From: Limnohabitans sp. WS1
Lineage (GTDB): Bacteria; Pseudomonadota; Gammaproteobacteria; Burkholderiales; Burkholderiaceae_C
Assembly (NCBI RefSeq): GCF_003063265.1
Contig: NZ_NERU01000010.1
Coordinates: 88,658 to 152,657 of the forward strand
DNA length: 64,000 bases
Direction of reading: 5' to 3'
The notes under the pieces: generated by a model
What the model saw: only the letters and a program-made list of their open reading frames with translations
What the model was told of the DNA's origin: nothing
Databases searched by the model: none
Program-made: the position numbers and the translations under genes
In this document: piece by piece, positions 62,069 through 64,000 of the stretch
How positions within the stretch are numbered: position 1 is the stretch's first letter
Layout of the letters: each line of letters opens with the position of its first letter

Positions 62069-63042
62069 GGGTAGAGACCCAGGCCCCGGGCATGCAGGCG
62101 AGACAGGCCCAGCAAGGCATCGGTGAAGGGGGTGGCCACATGGCTCAGCTGGCCCAGCTCGCGCACGGCGGCCACCAGGGCGTCGAGCTCGACCGGTTTG
62201 CCCGCGTCCACGTCTTGCAGCATCGAGGTGCGAAACGCCCCCAGCTTGCGTGTGACGGCGTGGCGGTCTTCGGGGGTTTGCGCGATCGGGATGCCGATGT
62301 GCTCACCAATGGCCTTGGCTTCGAGCATGATGCGCGAGACAAAATCGCGCACCAGCGGGTCGTCCAAAATCACGTCGGTGGTGGCCCCGGTGAAGGCGCT
62401 GATGGGGTTGATGGTCATGTTGCCCCAGAGCTTGTACCAGACGTCTTTCTGGATTTGGGGCGAGACCGTGGCGTTGAAGCCCGCTTGCACCAACAAGGCG
62501 GCCAGCGCCTGCACGCGGGGCGAATCCACCCCGCTGGGCTCACCCACAATCAGGCCATTGCCAAAGTGGTGCCGGATCACGCCCGGCACATCGACCGAGC
62601 AGCTGGCGTGCACCACGCCACCCACAATGTGCGCCGCCGGGATGTGCTGCGCGATCACGCCGCCCGGGTCCACCGAGTCCAGATGGGTGCCCGACAGCGC
62701 ACCACCAAAGCCCTGCAAAAACCACCACGGCACGCCGTTCATGGCCGTGAGCACCACCGTGTCTGGGCCGATGAGTGGTCCGATGCGCCGGGCCACGTCG
62801 GCCATGGCGGGGGCTTTCACGGCCACGATCACCAGGTCTTGCACGCCCAGATCGGCCGGGTTCTCGCGGGCGACCAATGAGGTGCGCATCTCTTGGCCGC
62901 CTTGCAGCAGCACCAGGCCGTTTTGTTGCAAGGCTTCGAGTGTGGCGCCTCGCGCCACCGCGCTCAGGCTGCAGCCTTGCTGCGCCAGGTGCGCCCCGAT
63001 CCAGCCGCCAATGGCACCTGCGCCGTAGATACAAACTTTCAT
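62065..63042 (-). CDS. 2-dehydropantoate 2-reductase family protein (PanE-like)
   Basis: A 325-residue NADPH-dependent reductase: VCIYGAGAIGGWIGAHLAQQG (Rossmann motif), VIVAVKAPAM, LTAMNGVPWWFL and the C-terminal domain with the catalytic Lys in DVWYKLWGNMTINPISAF. PanE makes pantoate for CoA, but the extended loop after NGVPWW and the operon with an aldolase and an exporter suggest a catabolic paralogue acting on another 2-oxo acid. ATG 63042 overlaps the aldolase stop. Confidence 0.88.
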   Translation of the reverse strand: MKVCIYGAGAIGGWIGAHLAQQGCSLSAVARGATLEALQQNGLVLLQGGQEMRTSLVARENPADLGVQDLVIVAVKAPAMADVARRIGPLIGPDTVVLTAMNGVPWWFLQGFGGALSGTHLDSVDPGGVIAQHIPAAHIVGGVVHASCSVDVPGVIRHHFGNGLIVGEPSGVDSPRVQALAALLVQAGFNATVSPQIQKDVWYKLWGNMTINPISAFTGATTDVILDDPLVRDFVSRIMLEAKAIGEHIGIPIAQTPEDRHAVTRKLGAFRTSMLQDVDAGKPVELDALVAAVRELGQLSHVATPFTDALLGLSRLHARGLGLYP

Positions 63043-63827
63043 GCGCGCCACCCTGTGTCTTGTCGGTCAATCTGGCGAACCAGTGCTTGGAAAACGTCTT
63101 CACCCGCGCCGTGGTTCGGGTTGAACTGCAGCGCGTCACGGGTGCATTGGTCCGCAACCGCTTCGGGCACCACAATGGGCTCGCCCATGCTCAGCGTGGC
63201 CAGCTGGATTTCACAGGCGCGCTGCAAAGTCCACAGCACCGCAAAGGTCTGTGCCAAGGTGTGGCCCCAGGCCAGCAGGCCGTGGTTGCGCAAAATGACG
63301 GCTTGCTTGTTGCCGATGCTGCGCAGCAGGCGCGGTGCTTCTTCGGCGTGGATGGTGATGCCTTCGAAGTCATGGTAGGCCACCATGTTGTGCAACTGAG
63401 CGCTGTAAAAATTCGTCTGCTGCAAGCCGCCTTGCAAACAGGCCACACCCACCCCTGCGGTGGTGTGGGTGTGCATCACGCAGTGCGCCCCGGCCAGGCC
63501 TTCGTGCACCGCCGCATGCACCGTGAAACCCGCCGGGTTGACGGGGTAGGGAGAGCCATCGAGTTTGCGTCCTTGCACGTCGATCTTGACCAGGTTGCTG
63601 GCGGTGACTTCGCTGTAGTGCAGCCCGAAGGGGTTGATCAAAAAATGTTTCTCACCCCCCGTGACGCTGTCCGGCAGGCGCAGCGTGATGTGGTTGTAGA
63701 TCATCTCGGTCCAGCCGAGCAGTGCGAACACCCGGTAGCACGCGGCCAGCTGCAAACGCGCTTGCCATTCATCGGGGTGCACACGCGCTTGCAGCGAGGG
63801 CACCAAGGGTTGGGGGGTGGGGAACAT
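63039..63827 (-). CDS. class II aldolase/adducin family protein
   Basis: A 262-residue protein with the class II aldolase zinc site: YNHITLRLPDS, HTHTTAGVGVACLQ (two His ligands) and LRNHGLLAWGHT (third His). Members cleave sugar phosphates, decarboxylate or epimerise. First gene of the operon aldolase - PanE-like - EamA; starts with AGGAAA upstream. Substrate unknown. Confidence 0.88.
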   Translation of the reverse strand: MFPTPQPLVPSLQARVHPDEWQARLQLAACYRVFALLGWTEMIYNHITLRLPDSVTGGEKHFLINPFGLHYSEVTASNLVKIDVQGRKLDGSPYPVNPAGFTVHAAVHEGLAGAHCVMHTHTTAGVGVACLQGGLQQTNFYSAQLHNMVAYHDFEGITIHAEEAPRLLRSIGNKQAVILRNHGLLAWGHTLAQTFAVLWTLQRACEIQLATLSMGEPIVVPEAVADQCTRDALQFNPNHGAGEDVFQALVRQIDRQDTGWRA

Positions 63828-64000
63828 GGTGGGTTTCCTGGTGTGTTGGGCAGCGGGTCACTGGCGGTCAATGAATTGGGGTCAGATCCCCATGGCACTA
63901 CCTTAAGCGCTACGTAAAGAAAACAGGTGGACTGGCTGTACTGCCTGACGCTAAGCTGAAGTTGTTCAAAGACAGCAACCCGCTTCAGTAGTAAGCCAGC
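63828..64000. other. window end, no supported gene
   Basis: This stretch upstream of the aldolase gene should contain its promoter. It also carries GGGGTCAGATCCCC-like symmetry at about 63880-63893. A plus-strand frame of about 39 codons ends at the TAG at 63989-63991 but has no start or recognised family; it may be an element end or chance. Confidence 0.3.

Noticed and set aside
63877..63991. Short plus-strand frame at the window end (about 38 codons)
   Set aside because: It has no start codon or recognised family; evidence is insufficient to call a gene or transposase fragment.

Overview
The window looks like chromosomal DNA of a betaproteobacterium of the order Burkholderiales, most likely a Comamonadaceae member close to Limnohabitans or Rhodoferax. 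This rests on the high GC content, the tail of a Bug/TctC-type receptor, the DUF3567 and DUF3108 proteins, and mrdA-mreDCB lying head to head with gatCAB. No rRNA, tRNA, CRISPR array, prophage or intact insertion sequence was seen.

Layout. 1-5 kb: end of a Bug receptor gene, an ABC ATPase, a MmgE/PrpD protein, a glutathione transferase, a DksA-type zinc finger protein, a small 'translational machinery' protein and a MarC protein. 5-9.5 kb: the rod-shape operon mreB-mreC-mreD-mrdA on the minus strand. 9.7-15.2 kb: gatC-gatA-gatB, interrupted between gatA and gatB by a two-gene cassette (Schlafen/AlbA_2-type protein plus a ParA-like ATPase with an altered Walker A) that is stitched in by overlapping start and stop codons. 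14.9-19.1 kb: an accessory patch with a perfect 360-bp tandem duplication of the gatB 3' end, two AT-rich genes of unknown function, a self-inhibited Fic protein, a Phd/VapC toxin-antitoxin pair and a probable gene remnant. 19-30.6 kb: mixed metabolic genes (FAH hydrolase with a divergent IclR regulator, omega-aminotransferase, rhodanese, LysM protein, purU, LysR, glcD). 30.6-31.6 kb: a RAYT transposase flanked by its palindromic repeats. 31.6-36 kb: a MarR-controlled aromatic cluster resembling 3-hydroxyphenylacetate hydroxylase (MhaAB) followed by a VOC protein and fumarylacetoacetase.

36-55 kb is the most coherent and most interesting part. It is a probable nicotinate catabolic locus of hybrid type. 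A cytochrome c-linked molybdenum nicotinate dehydrogenase (NicAB, as in aerobes) is combined with the reductive route known from anaerobic nicotinate fermentation: 6-hydroxynicotinate reductase (Hnr) and enamidase (Ena). Between them lie a branched-chain-type ABC transporter with fused permeases, two paralogous DUF1185 proteins and a UPF0280 (ApbE-superfamily) protein. A divergent fpr-tetR-ena-asparaginase unit faces hnr across a nested palindrome that is probably the TetR operator. Because Hnr of the anaerobic pathway carries covalent flavin, the UPF0280 gene overlapping hnr is proposed as a dedicated flavin-attachment factor.

55-64 kb returns to housekeeping and transport: yggS, a 3-hydroxyisobutyrate dehydrogenase-family reductase, a DolP-like BON lipoprotein, a DiaA/GmhA-like SIS protein, yraN and rsmI (whose start codons share a base), an MFS transporter, and a tightly overlapping operon of class II aldolase, PanE-like reductase and EamA transporter.
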